Source of the DNA: Ilumatobacter fluminis
Lineage (GTDB): Bacteria; Actinomycetota; Acidimicrobiia; Acidimicrobiales; Ilumatobacteraceae
NCBI RefSeq assembly: GCF_004364865.1
Contig: NZ_SOAU01000001.1
Coordinates: 1,798,001-1,862,000 of the forward strand
Direction of reading: 5' to 3'
Length of the DNA stretch: 64,000 nt
Positions 44,452 to 52,579 of the stretch are shown piece by piece (positions within the stretch are counted from its first letter, which is position 1; every line of letters begins with the position of its first letter). The notes beneath the pieces are model-generated. The model was not told the DNA's origin and ran no database searches. It was given only the letters and a program-made list of their open reading frames with translations. The position numbers and the translations under genes are program-made.

Positions 44452-45351
44452 ATGGCGGGGGTCGATGTCGAGATCGAGGGTCGTACGATCTCGCTGAGCA
44501 ACCTCGACAAGGTGCTGTACCCGAGCGGGTTCACCAAGTCGCAGGTGATCGATTACATGGCGCGCATCGCCCCCGTTGCGATCCCGCACCTCACCGGCCG
44601 GGCACTGACCTTCAAACGATTCCCCGACGGGACCGAGACCAACGGCTTCTTCGAGAAGCGGTGTCCGGGGCACCGGCCGCCGTGGGTCGACGTGGCGCTC
44701 GGGCCGGGCGATCGGAAAGGCGGGATCGAGTACTGCCGGATCGACGAGACGGCGGCCATGGTCTGGGCCGGCAACATGGCGGCGCTCGAGCTCCACGCTC
44801 CGATGGCGTGTGCCGACGATCTCGACGTGCCCCGTGCCCTCGTGTTCGACTTCGACCCTGGCGCTCCGGCGGCGATCGCCGAGTGCTGCACGGTCTCGCT
44901 CGGCGTGCGGGAGGTGCTCGATTCGGTCGGACTGCAGGGCTGGTGCAAGACATCGGGGTCGAAGGGCCTCCAGATGTACGTGCCGCTCAACACACCGTCG
45001 GCGACGCACGAGGCTGCGGCCGACTTCGCCCTCGCCGTCGGTCAGGTCATGGAACGCCGCCTGCCGAAGCAGGTGACCACGATCATGGCGAAGGCCGAGC
45101 GACCCGGGAAGATCTTCGTCGACTGGTCGCAGAACGCGTTCCACAAGACGACGATCGCGCCGTATTCGCTTCGGGCCCGGCCGGAGCCGACCGTGTCGAC
45201 GCCCGTGACGTGGGACGAGGTCGAGTCGTGTGCCGACGGCGACATCGAACTGCGGTTCACCAGCGATCAGGTGCTCGAACGCGTCGACGCCCACGGCGAT
45301 CTGTTCGAGCCGGTCCTCACCGTCGAGCAGGAGCTCCCCACGCCCGGCTGA
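44452..45351 (+). CDS. LigD-type polymerase/primase domain protein (NHEJ)
   Basis: Stand-alone archaeo-eukaryotic-primase-like polymerase of 299 residues, as in mycobacterial PolD proteins. SNLDKVLYPSGFTKSQVIDYM is the family start; FKRFPDGTETNGFFEKRCP, VFDFDPG (two catalytic Asp, near 132), WCKTSGSKGLQMYVPL and FVDWSQNAFHKTT (third Asp, near 224) are intact. It would fill gaps with NTPs at Ku-bound ends. There is no ligase or nuclease domain in this protein, so joining needs a separate LigD elsewhere. It forms an operon with ku (20 bp). Confidence 0.94.
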   Translation: MAGVDVEIEGRTISLSNLDKVLYPSGFTKSQVIDYMARIAPVAIPHLTGRALTFKRFPDGTETNGFFEKRCPGHRPPWVDVALGPGDRKGGIEYCRIDETAAMVWAGNMAALELHAPMACADDLDVPRALVFDFDPGAPAAIAECCTVSLGVREVLDSVGLQGWCKTSGSKGLQMYVPLNTPSATHEAAADFALAVGQVMERRLPKQVTTIMAKAERPGKIFVDWSQNAFHKTTIAPYSLRARPEPTVSTPVTWDEVESCADGDIELRFTSDQVLERVDAHGDLFEPVLTVEQELPTPG

Positions 45352-45352
45352 C

Positions 45353-45414
45353 CGACGAATGGGGTCGGATACGTTTCGTCGGTCCCGACGAAACGTATCC
45401 GACCCCATTCGTCG
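45353..45414. repeat. Near-perfect 62-bp palindrome (inverted repeat 2)
   Basis: Two 30-nt arms (45353-45382 and 45385-45414), fully complementary, separated by only tc. The arm contains GAATGGGGTCGGATACG. It follows the ku-polymerase stop by two bases. The ATGGGGTC core also occurs in the repeat at 31790. It could extrude a cruciform or end transcription; there is no T tract. Confidence 0.9.
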
Positions 45415-45428
45415 ACCCCATTCGTCGA
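45401..45428. repeat. Tandem copy of the palindrome end
   Basis: The 15-base string gaccccattcgtcga occurs at 45401-45415 and again at 45414-45428, overlapping by two bases. The outer end of the 62-bp palindrome is thus duplicated. Confidence 0.8.
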
Positions 45429-45495
45429 GGTGAGGGTGAGGTGGAGGGTCACGGTCTGTCGTCCGGGTGGCAATTCACGCGCCGTGGGTGGGCGC

Positions 45496-45515
45496 TGAGG
45501 GTGAACAATCCCTCA
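45496..45515. other. Short hairpin upstream of the serine hydrolase gene
   Basis: tgaggg and ccctca pair across an 8-nt loop, about 30 bp before ATG 45545. It may lie in the 5' leader. The rest of 45415-45544 is purine-rich (gaggtgagggtgaggtggag) with no clear promoter hexamer. Confidence 0.3.
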
Positions 45516-45544
45516 CGCGTTGTGGGATTCCTGACGATGAGGGC

Positions 45545-46837
45545 ATGATGGTCACCGTCATGTTCAGGTCGAGCTCACGGAGTTGGGACGTGGGGCGCCT
45601 CGGTGCCACCCTCGCGGTCGTCGCGATGCTGACGGCTGCCTGCGGCCAGGCGCGGGCCGCTGCGCCACCCGACCCCGAGTTCACCAGTGGCGAACGAGCG
45701 GAGCCGACCGTGGTCGAGACACCGCTGCCGAGCGAGGGCGACATCGTCCTGCCCGACGACGTCGAGTCGGGCGACACGGGCACCGACGACGCCGGCGACG
45801 AGTTCGACGTGGCCGACATGGTCGTGCTCGACGACGCCGGCAACGCGTCGCCGAACCTGTCGGGCTGGTCGGCGTTCGACGCGGCGATGCAGCGACGACT
45901 CGGCATCAACCAGGCGTCGTCGGTCGCGGTGATGATCGACGGCGAGGTCGTCCATGCGGGTGCGTACGGTGTGCGTGTCGCCGGGGGCGACGCCGTGGAG
46001 ACCACCGACCGGTTCCGCATCGCCAGCATCTCGAAGACGATCACGGCGATCGTCACGATGCAACTGGTCGAGGACGGCCTGCTCACGCTCGACGATCCGG
46101 TGGGGCAGGTGCTGATCGACCACTTGAAGCTCGCCAGCCCCGACGCCGACGTCGCACCGACGACGGTCCGCGAGCTCCTGAGCCACACGGCGGGTTTCCC
46201 GCAGCACGAGGGAACGTTCTTCTCGAACGGCGCGACCTCCTGCACCGACGCGGCGATCAAGGGCTTGAGTTCCGGCGTGAACTCGGGAAGCGGCTATCGC
46301 TACAGCAACATGAGCTACTGCGTGCTCGGCATTCTGATCGAGGCCGTGACGGGACAGGCGTACGAGCGGGTGGTCGAGGACCGACTGCTCGAACCGCTCG
46401 GGATCGAGGGGATGCGGTTCACGTCCACCTACGAGCTCGGCCCCGACGAGGTGTCCCACTACCCGACGCCGAACCGGAACTTCATGGAAGTCCTCGGCGC
46501 CGCCGGGTCGTGGAACGCGACGCCGACCGATCTGGTGCGCATCATGAACTCGATCGATCACGCCACGCCGGGCTGGAAGGCGATCTCGGAGGAGACCGCC
46601 CGGTCGATGCGGTTCCGCATCGACACCGGCCAGCAGCCGGGTGGCTACGGCCTCGGCCTCATCAACTACGAGAACGACACGTTCGGCCACACCGGGACGA
46701 TCCAGAACACCCATGCGATGCTGCTCCGTCAGCCGGATGGCATCACCTGGGCGGTGACCGTCGCCGGTGGGACGCCGAGCGAGTCGGGCAACCTGCGGTC
46801 GATCGTCCGCAGTGCCTTGGCCGAAGCCTTCGGCTGA
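45545..46837 (+). CDS. Class C beta-lactamase-fold serine hydrolase, lipoprotein
   Basis: Exported penicillin-binding-protein-like hydrolase of 430 residues. A basic start, hydrophobic stretch and LTAAC give a lipoprotein signal near residue 34, followed by a disordered acidic linker to about 115. The catalytic domain has SISK (Ser-x-x-Lys) near 160, YSN near 252 and HTG near 381, the three active-site boxes of the beta-lactamase/D-aminopeptidase/esterase group. The natural substrate is unknown. ATG 45545 and 45548 are both possible. A three-codon frame at 45537 ends in a TGA overlapping them. Confidence 0.88.
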   Translation: MMVTVMFRSSSRSWDVGRLGATLAVVAMLTAACGQARAAAPPDPEFTSGERAEPTVVETPLPSEGDIVLPDDVESGDTGTDDAGDEFDVADMVVLDDAGNASPNLSGWSAFDAAMQRRLGINQASSVAVMIDGEVVHAGAYGVRVAGGDAVETTDRFRIASISKTITAIVTMQLVEDGLLTLDDPVGQVLIDHLKLASPDADVAPTTVRELLSHTAGFPQHEGTFFSNGATSCTDAAIKGLSSGVNSGSGYRYSNMSYCVLGILIEAVTGQAYERVVEDRLLEPLGIEGMRFTSTYELGPDEVSHYPTPNRNFMEVLGAAGSWNATPTDLVRIMNSIDHATPGWKAISEETARSMRFRIDTGQQPGGYGLGLINYENDTFGHTGTIQNTHAMLLRQPDGITWAVTVAGGTPSESGNLRSIVRSALAEAFG

Positions 46838-46856
46838 TCGGCCGGGTCCGGCTGGG

Positions 46857-47156
46857 TCAGCCGGCGGGGACGACGACGAGGCGTGCCTCGCCGTCGGCGC
46901 TCTGTACGTCGATCGCCGCACCGTCGAGCTGTTCGGCGACCTCGGGGGCCACGCAGTAGCTCAAGCCGTGGGCGTCACCGGACTGATCGCCGTCGAGCGG
47001 CTGGTCGACGAACCCGATGCTGATCGTGCCGGGCTGTTCGGCGTCGGCCGAACCGGCCACGCGCAACGTGGCGTCGTTCGGGATCCCGTCCTGGCTCTCG
47101 CGTGCGTTGCTGAGCATCGAGGCAGCGGTGGGAGTGAGGGTCAACAATGAGATCAT
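46857..47156 (-). CDS. HesB/IscA-like protein without the cluster cysteines
   Basis: A 99-residue protein with the HesB/IscA pattern at the start (LTLTPTAASMLSNARES, then DATLRVAGS) and end (VAPEVAEQLDGAAIDV). It lacks the three cysteines of IscA (one near the middle, CxC at the C-terminus); only one Cys remains, in SYCVAPEVA. Such degenerate homologues exist in actinobacteria with unknown role. ATG 47156 is preceded by GAAAGG at close spacing. The gene is convergent with the hydrolase gene. Confidence 0.6.
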   Translation of the reverse strand: MISLLTLTPTAASMLSNARESQDGIPNDATLRVAGSADAEQPGTISIGFVDQPLDGDQSGDAHGLSYCVAPEVAEQLDGAAIDVQSADGEARLVVVPAG

Positions 47157-47241
47157 CCTTTCGGGATGGTCGGGGGCATGAACAGCGCGCGTACCCGACT
47201 CCGACACGTCGAAACATCCGAGGTTCACTACGGTGTCGCGC

Positions 47242-48495
47242 ATGGAGATGCCCAAGGAGGGAAGGGCGATCGACGACGTCATCGCCGATCTGGCCGACAA
47301 GCGCACGGGGGACGCACGGTGGCAGGACGGCCGCACGTTCGGGATGGTGTACGACGGCGGACCGTCGGTGCACGAGGTCGCCGAACGTGCCGCCGTGATG
47401 TATCTGCACGAGAACGCGCTGAACGTGATGGCGTTCCCGTCGCTGCGCTCGATCCAGAGCGAGGTCGTCGACTGGACGGCGGGACTGCTGCACGGCCCCG
47501 ACACCGCCGCCGGCTTCTTGACGAGTGGTGGCACCGAGTCGATCCAGTGCGCCGTGCTCGCCGCTCGTGAGCGCGGTCGCGCCGAGCGAGGCATCCGGTC
47601 GGGTGAGATCGTCGTGGCCGAGTCGGCACATGCCGCCTTCCACAAGTCGGCCCACATGTACGACATGCCGATCCACGCCGCGCCCGTGAGCGACGACTGG
47701 ACCGCCGACGTCGACGCAATGGCCGATCTCGTGAACGAGAACACGGTCCTGGTCGTCGGGTCGGCCCCGCAGTACCCGCAGGGGGTCGTCGACGACATTC
47801 CGGCGATCGCCGCACTCGCGGCCACCGTCGATGCCAACTGCCACGTCGACGCGTGCATGGGCGGCTTCGTCCTGCCGTTCGTCGAGATGCTCGGCCGCGA
47901 GGTTCCGGTGTGGGACTTTCGCGTCGACGGGGTGCACAGCATGTCGGCCGACATCCACAAGCTCGGCTACGCGCCGAAGGGCGTCTCGGTCGTGCTGCAC
48001 CGCACCAAGGAACTGCGGAAGTACCAGACGTTCCTCTTCGACCAGTGGCTCGGTGGGTTCTACGGCTCGCCCAATCTCCAGGGCACCCGCTCCGGACTCC
48101 CGATGGCGTGCGCCTGGGCGGTCATGCAGCACCTCGGCGTCGACGGGTACGTCGAGCTCACCCGGACCGTGCTCGACAACGCCGACCGAATGCGCGCCGG
48201 CATCGCCGAGATCGACGGTGTCCGCGTGTTGGGTGACGGGCAGTATCACCTCGTGGCGATGGCGTCCGACCCCGACGCCGCCGTGCCCGTCGACGTGTTC
48301 GCGCTCGGCGATGCACTGGCGAAGCGGGGATGGCATCACGATCGCCAGGGGCCACCCGACACGTTGCACTCGACGGTCAGCAACACCAACACCGGCCAGA
48401 TCGACCACTACCTGACCGACCTCGCCGAGTGCGTCGCCGAGGTCGGTGGCTCCACCACCGACGACCGCAGTACGAGCTATTCGACGGTCGACTGA
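47242..48495 (+). CDS. PLP-dependent lyase/decarboxylase (sphingosine-1-phosphate lyase-like)
   Basis: Fold-type I PLP enzyme of 417 residues in the group II decarboxylase/S1P lyase superfamily. TSGGTESIQCAVLAARER (phosphate cup), HAAFHKSAHMYDM, HVDACMGGFVLPF (Asp) and SADIHKLGYAPKG with the PLP Lys near 240 are in order; GFYGSPNLQGTRSG follows. Similar proteins cleave sphingoid phosphates or decarboxylate amino acids. ATG 47242 has TACGGT 7 nt upstream (47229-47234), supporting it over the GTG at 47233. Confidence 0.87.
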   Translation: MEMPKEGRAIDDVIADLADKRTGDARWQDGRTFGMVYDGGPSVHEVAERAAVMYLHENALNVMAFPSLRSIQSEVVDWTAGLLHGPDTAAGFLTSGGTESIQCAVLAARERGRAERGIRSGEIVVAESAHAAFHKSAHMYDMPIHAAPVSDDWTADVDAMADLVNENTVLVVGSAPQYPQGVVDDIPAIAALAATVDANCHVDACMGGFVLPFVEMLGREVPVWDFRVDGVHSMSADIHKLGYAPKGVSVVLHRTKELRKYQTFLFDQWLGGFYGSPNLQGTRSGLPMACAWAVMQHLGVDGYVELTRTVLDNADRMRAGIAEIDGVRVLGDGQYHLVAMASDPDAAVPVDVFALGDALAKRGWHHDRQGPPDTLHSTVSNTNTGQIDHYLTDLAECVAEVGGSTTDDRSTSYSTVD

Positions 48496-49121
48496 CTGCC
48501 GTCCGACCCGTCGCTCGATGGGTCGAGGCGGTCGAGGGCCGACTGGTCACGCTGGGGCAACACCGGACGAAGGGCGTCCATCCGCTTCCAGTCGGGAATC
48601 GGTGGATCGTGGTCGATACGCGGTGCGAACTTCGAGATCTCGCCGTCGCGGTGGATGTATCGACCGCAGTTCGGGAACGCTCGTGTGACGGTGACGATCA
48701 CGACCGCCTCCGCGCCGACGTGTCGCTCGACGTCGGCGGGCTCGGTGGAAACGGTGGCCGTGCCCTGGACCCGCATCCGCCACGGTCGGTCGGTATCGAT
48801 GAAGAGCAGCGCCACACGACCGGTGTCGATCACGTTGCCGAGCGTGCGCCACATCCCGTTCCCGTCGTAGCTCGGGATTCGGATTTCGGTCGGGTTCGCG
48901 ACCTCGACGAAGCCGACGTCGCCTCCCTTGTACGAGACGTCGGGCCAGCCGTCGGCATCGACGGTCGACACCCACACGGTCGACTGGGCGCGGATCAGGT
49001 CGATGTCGTCGTCGGTCAGCGCCTCGTGGACCGTGAACGTTTGCAGTGCATCGGCCAGGCGACGAGCGTCGAACTCATCCTGCAGTGCCCGCGCTCCGTC
49101 CCCGTACAGCTCCCCGGCCAT
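48477..49121 (-). CDS. PPOX-family flavoprotein (pyridoxamine phosphate oxidase-like)
   Basis: FMN-binding split-barrel protein of 214 residues: TVHEALTDDDIDLIRAQSTVWVSTVDADGWPDVSY is the entry, split here near residues 28-62; then GMWRTLGNVIDTGRVALLFIDT is the FMN-phosphate segment, and RYIHRDGEISKF near 165. The last shows the pattern of the PPOX-related group with an RxIxR tail. Substrate and electron acceptor are unknown. It overlaps the convergent PLP enzyme gene by 19 bp at the 3' ends. Confidence 0.85.
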   Translation of the reverse strand: MAGELYGDGARALQDEFDARRLADALQTFTVHEALTDDDIDLIRAQSTVWVSTVDADGWPDVSYKGGDVGFVEVANPTEIRIPSYDGNGMWRTLGNVIDTGRVALLFIDTDRPWRMRVQGTATVSTEPADVERHVGAEAVVIVTVTRAFPNCGRYIHRDGEISKFAPRIDHDPPIPDWKRMDALRPVLPQRDQSALDRLDPSSDGSDGSQSTVE

Positions 49122-49155
49122 CCGTCCAGTGTCGCAGACGGCTGCAGGTGTCGGA

Positions 49156-50148
49156 TCACTCGTAGTGCTCGGTGCGATGATCGCTGCGTTGCATCTCCTC
49201 GGCGGCGGCGAGGGCTTCGTGTACGGCCTCGGTGAGCGCCGCCGCAGCCTCGTCGGGTCGGATCCCGAAGCCGATGTCGTCGATCAGCGCCTGCAATCGG
49301 GCGGTCGTGCGCCACGCCGCGAACCGCGTCCACTCGGTGAACAGCACCTCGGGATCGTCCACGCCGAGCAGGTCGACCGTGCGGCTCTGGTGATGCCGCA
49401 TCGGGTCGAGGGCGACGTAGCCGTTGACCATCGTGATCCGCTCGGCCTCGGCCGTGAGTGGTCCACCGCGATGGACGACCATGTTGCCGTGCATCGCAAC
49501 CGCCCAGCCGGGCCCGGGCAGGCCCGGAGCGACGACACGATCGACGGGAGGCTTCTCCCCGGCGTCGCGCAGCGCGGCGGCCTCGGCCTTGGTGCCGACG
49601 AAGTACTCGAACCGACCGCCGGGCGTGATGGTGGGGTCGGTCACCGTCATCACATAGTCGAGCGGCAAGGTGTCGTGGTGCCACTTGTCGACGGCGGCGT
49701 CGATGACCGACGGTTCGTAGTTGAGGTGACCGAGATGGACGCCCATCGGATGCGGTGCCACTTCGGTGCCGTACACGGCGCTCATGTGGGCGGCGACCTC
49801 GGGACTGAGGCACAGGTCGCGTAGCCAAGCCGACCGGTAGACGCCGCCCCGGACCGACCGCTCGATCCGGTCGCCTGCAGCCCGCCCGAAGGCTCGCAAT
49901 CGCCGAGCGGTGGTGAGCATCACGTCGGCGCCCTCGTCGCTGAGGATGCGAATCGGCGACGAGATCGCCACGTCGGTCGCCGTGCCGACGACGTCGCCGT
50001 CGCTGTATCCGAGGTCGCGAAGCGTCGTGACCGACTCCGGCTCGGTCAGGGCGAGATGGCGCTCCGGGTCGAACACGGGCTCGTCCGTGAGGAGGTCGTA
50101 CCCCGATGGTCGGGCTTCCGGGAACGTGACCGCTTCGAACGACGTCAT
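49156..50148 (-). CDS. Fe(II)/2-oxoglutarate-dependent oxygenase-like protein (PhyH-like)
   Basis: A 330-residue protein with a double-stranded beta-helix metal site: WHHDTLPLDYVMTV near 155 (HxD) and VVHRGGPLT near 225 (distal His), followed by ITMVNGYVALD. These three residues match the facial triad of phytanoyl-CoA dioxygenase-type enzymes. GHLNYEPSVIDAA precedes the HxD. It is probably a hydroxylase of an organic acid or amide. CAGACT lies 7 nt before ATG 50148. It sits at the 3' side of the amidohydrolase gene. Confidence 0.65.
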   Translation of the reverse strand: MTSFEAVTFPEARPSGYDLLTDEPVFDPERHLALTEPESVTTLRDLGYSDGDVVGTATDVAISSPIRILSDEGADVMLTTARRLRAFGRAAGDRIERSVRGGVYRSAWLRDLCLSPEVAAHMSAVYGTEVAPHPMGVHLGHLNYEPSVIDAAVDKWHHDTLPLDYVMTVTDPTITPGGRFEYFVGTKAEAAALRDAGEKPPVDRVVAPGLPGPGWAVAMHGNMVVHRGGPLTAEAERITMVNGYVALDPMRHHQSRTVDLLGVDDPEVLFTEWTRFAAWRTTARLQALIDDIGFGIRPDEAAAALTEAVHEALAAAEEMQRSDHRTEHYE

Positions 50149-50192
50149 GCGGTCCAGTCTGTCGGACAGCGGCGCCCGTGTCGAAGCTGCGA

Positions 50193-51419
50193 TCAGGCGC
50201 CGATGGTGACGGCGCCGGCGACCTGATGGCCGGATTGGAACACCGCGCCGACCTGGTCGCCGAGCGTCGCCGTGTCGAACGGATCGCCGGTGAGGACGAC
50301 GAGGTCGGCACGCTTGCCGACCTCGATGGTGCCACGGTCGTCGAGCACATCGAGGAGTTCGGCGGCGACGCTCGTCGAGGCCGCCAGGGCCTGCGCCGGT
50401 GTCATGCCGCATCGGACCATCTCGTGCACTTCACGCAGGTTCTGGCCGTGGGGGATGACGCCGCTGTCGGTGCCCATCGCCACCTTGACGCCGGCATCGA
50501 TCGCTCGGCTGATCGAGTCGCGGTGCGCCTCCATCACCTGGTGGGTCTTGTCGATCGCGTACTGCGGGACGTTCACCCCGCGGTCGGCGGCCTCGAGCAC
50601 GCCCATCGGCGCGATCAGCGTCGGAACGAGGTAGGTGCCGCGATCGACCATCATCTCGATCGCTTCGTCGTCGAGGTAGATGCCGTGCTCGATCGATCGG
50701 ATTCCGGCCCGGACGGCCGACTTGATGCCGTCGGTCGCCTGGGCGTGGCTCATCACCCATTTGCCGGCGGCGGTCGCCTCGGTGACGAGCACGTCGAGCT
50801 CGTCGTCGCGGAAGTGGCCGTGCCTCGGGTCGTCGCGTGGCGAGAGCACGCCACCCGACGTGCACACCTTGATCACGTCGGCGCCTGCCCGAATGAGCTC
50901 GCGAACCTTGACGCGCATCTCGTCGGGCCCGTCGACGATGCCGGTCGGTCGGCCGGGATGTGGGATCGAGAAGCTGGGCACGGCCTCGCCGCAGGCCATC
51001 CAGTGGTCACCGTGGCCGCCGGTCTGGCTGAGCAGGGTGATCGAGATGAGCATCTCGGGTCCGGCGACGACGCCGCGGGTCTGTGCCTCTTTCATGCCGA
51101 GGTCGGCGCCGCCCGCCTCGCGGACGGTCGTCACGCCGCTCGCCAGCGTGCGGCCCATCCGCTCGGCCGCGAGATAGAAGTTGAGGCTGAACGGAGTCGC
51201 CTGGAACACGGCCGGGTCGAGGTTGCCGTCGGCCATGAAGTGGACGTGGCTGTCGACGAAGCCGGGCACGATCGTGCTGCCCGCGCAGTCGACGACTTCG
51301 TCGCCGTCGAGCGACGAGCCGATCTCGACGATCCGGCCGTTCTCGAGCGCGACGTCGGCGTCGGCCGGATCGGCCCCGCTCCCGTCGAAGACGCGGCCAC
51401 CTTGCAACACCGTTCGCAT
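50193..51419 (-). CDS. Metal-dependent amidohydrolase (imidazolonepropionase/prolidase-like)
   Basis: A 408-residue hydrolase of the amidohydrolase superfamily. GRVFDGSGADPADADV at the start, PGFVDSHVHFMADG (HxH) near 59, the bridging Lys in ADVIKVCTSGG near 182, WVMSHAQ and SIEHGIYLD (two His), and AMGTDSGVIPHG (Asp) give a full binuclear site. This is the Sgx/prolidase-like group (substrates include Xaa-Pro dipeptides and other amides). ATG 51419 is leaderless (TACGGT, 51427-51432, 7 nt). Confidence 0.9.
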   Translation of the reverse strand: MRTVLQGGRVFDGSGADPADADVALENGRIVEIGSSLDGDEVVDCAGSTIVPGFVDSHVHFMADGNLDPAVFQATPFSLNFYLAAERMGRTLASGVTTVREAGGADLGMKEAQTRGVVAGPEMLISITLLSQTGGHGDHWMACGEAVPSFSIPHPGRPTGIVDGPDEMRVKVRELIRAGADVIKVCTSGGVLSPRDDPRHGHFRDDELDVLVTEATAAGKWVMSHAQATDGIKSAVRAGIRSIEHGIYLDDEAIEMMVDRGTYLVPTLIAPMGVLEAADRGVNVPQYAIDKTHQVMEAHRDSISRAIDAGVKVAMGTDSGVIPHGQNLREVHEMVRCGMTPAQALAASTSVAAELLDVLDDRGTIEVGKRADLVVLTGDPFDTATLGDQVGAVFQSGHQVAGAVTIGA

Positions 51420-51454
51420 GCCGGCCACCGTACCGCGACCTCTCGTCGGGCTCG

Positions 51455-52555
51455 TCAGGGGGCGCCGTCGAGGATGCCGGTGATGCCGGTGGGTTCGTGG
51501 GGGCCGATCACGAACTGTTCGACGAGGCCGATGCCCTCGCGCTCGCCCCAGCGGGCGCGGGCGATCGCCTGGATGTGGATCATGTCGGGGTGCAGTGGGT
51601 CGACCTCGTCGAGCACGATTCGATCCCGCGTCGACTCGTCGGGTCCGACCCACTTGCCGTGGCCCCACACGGCGTCGCGGTATCCGATGCCGTTCATCTG
51701 GAACCGGAGGACCGGCTCGTAGGAGATCTCGACCGGGTCGCCGTTCCAGACCTCGAGGCGCGTCGTGATCCGCTCGGCCCATCGGGTTCCGGTCTGCCAC
51801 GTCACGTCGAACTCGGCGGTGTGGGCTCGTTGCACCCGGCCCGGGTCGATCGGTGCATCGTCGTCGCCGATGATGGGCGTGACGGCACCGCTCTGGTGCC
51901 ACGGACGGCCGGACGACTCGTGGTTGAGTGCGAAATGGGTGCATGCGTCGTCGAACACGGTCGGTGCCCACAACCAGAAGAACTGGGGAACCGAAGGCGG
52001 CCCGGCCATCGGCTCACCGATCGGCCGCACGCCCCACGAACGGTCGCGCACGCCGACGAAGCCGTCGACCTCGACCCGTTCACCATCGACCTCGAACCAG
52101 CCCGACCACGAACCGAACTGCGTCAGTCGGGTGTAGTCGAGCACGACTCGGCCGTCGACGACGTGGCGGAAGCGGGGCTCCTCGATCGCTGGTGACATCG
52201 CGGTGACCGTGAGCTCGGCCCGGACCTCGTGGCGGCCGTCGACCGTGATGCGGTGCGATCGCATCGGCTCGATCACCTCCACCCTGACACCGCCGGCCGC
52301 GGTGTCGGTGCGGTCGGCGGGGCATGCCCGCGAGCCGCGAACACTGTGTTGCACGCCGTCGACGATGCAACTGAACGCGGCGTCCATCACCCGCCGGTTC
52401 GGGTACACGCCCAGTGCCACGGCGAAGAACCGCTCTCCGGACCGGTCGAAACCGTTGAAGAAGTACCGGTCGTACGCGTTGGGGGAGTCGGTCCCGACGT
52501 GGAGGAACGGCTCGGGTGTCTGATGGAGCGGATAGTCGTCGTGGGGGTGGAGCAC
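51455..52555 (-). CDS. Conserved protein of unknown function next to an APH-fold kinase
   Basis: A 366-residue protein, mostly beta: MLHPHDDYPLHQTPEPF, AYDRYFFNGFDRSGERFFAVALGVYPN, DFSYTRLTQ-like DYTRLTQFGSWSGWFEVDGE, RDRSWGVRP and WGHGKWVG. The paired lipocalin-like halves resemble hydroxyneurosporene synthase-like hypothetical proteins of actinobacteria, commonly next to aminoglycoside-phosphotransferase-like genes, as here. It starts at GTG 52555 with GGAG about 8 nt upstream. Function unknown; no signal peptide. Confidence 0.6.
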   Translation of the reverse strand: MLHPHDDYPLHQTPEPFLHVGTDSPNAYDRYFFNGFDRSGERFFAVALGVYPNRRVMDAAFSCIVDGVQHSVRGSRACPADRTDTAAGGVRVEVIEPMRSHRITVDGRHEVRAELTVTAMSPAIEEPRFRHVVDGRVVLDYTRLTQFGSWSGWFEVDGERVEVDGFVGVRDRSWGVRPIGEPMAGPPSVPQFFWLWAPTVFDDACTHFALNHESSGRPWHQSGAVTPIIGDDDAPIDPGRVQRAHTAEFDVTWQTGTRWAERITTRLEVWNGDPVEISYEPVLRFQMNGIGYRDAVWGHGKWVGPDESTRDRIVLDEVDPLHPDMIHIQAIARARWGEREGIGLVEQFVIGPHEPTGITGILDGAP

Positions 52556-52579
52556 GTGCTCTCCTCGTGTGGGTGCCGG

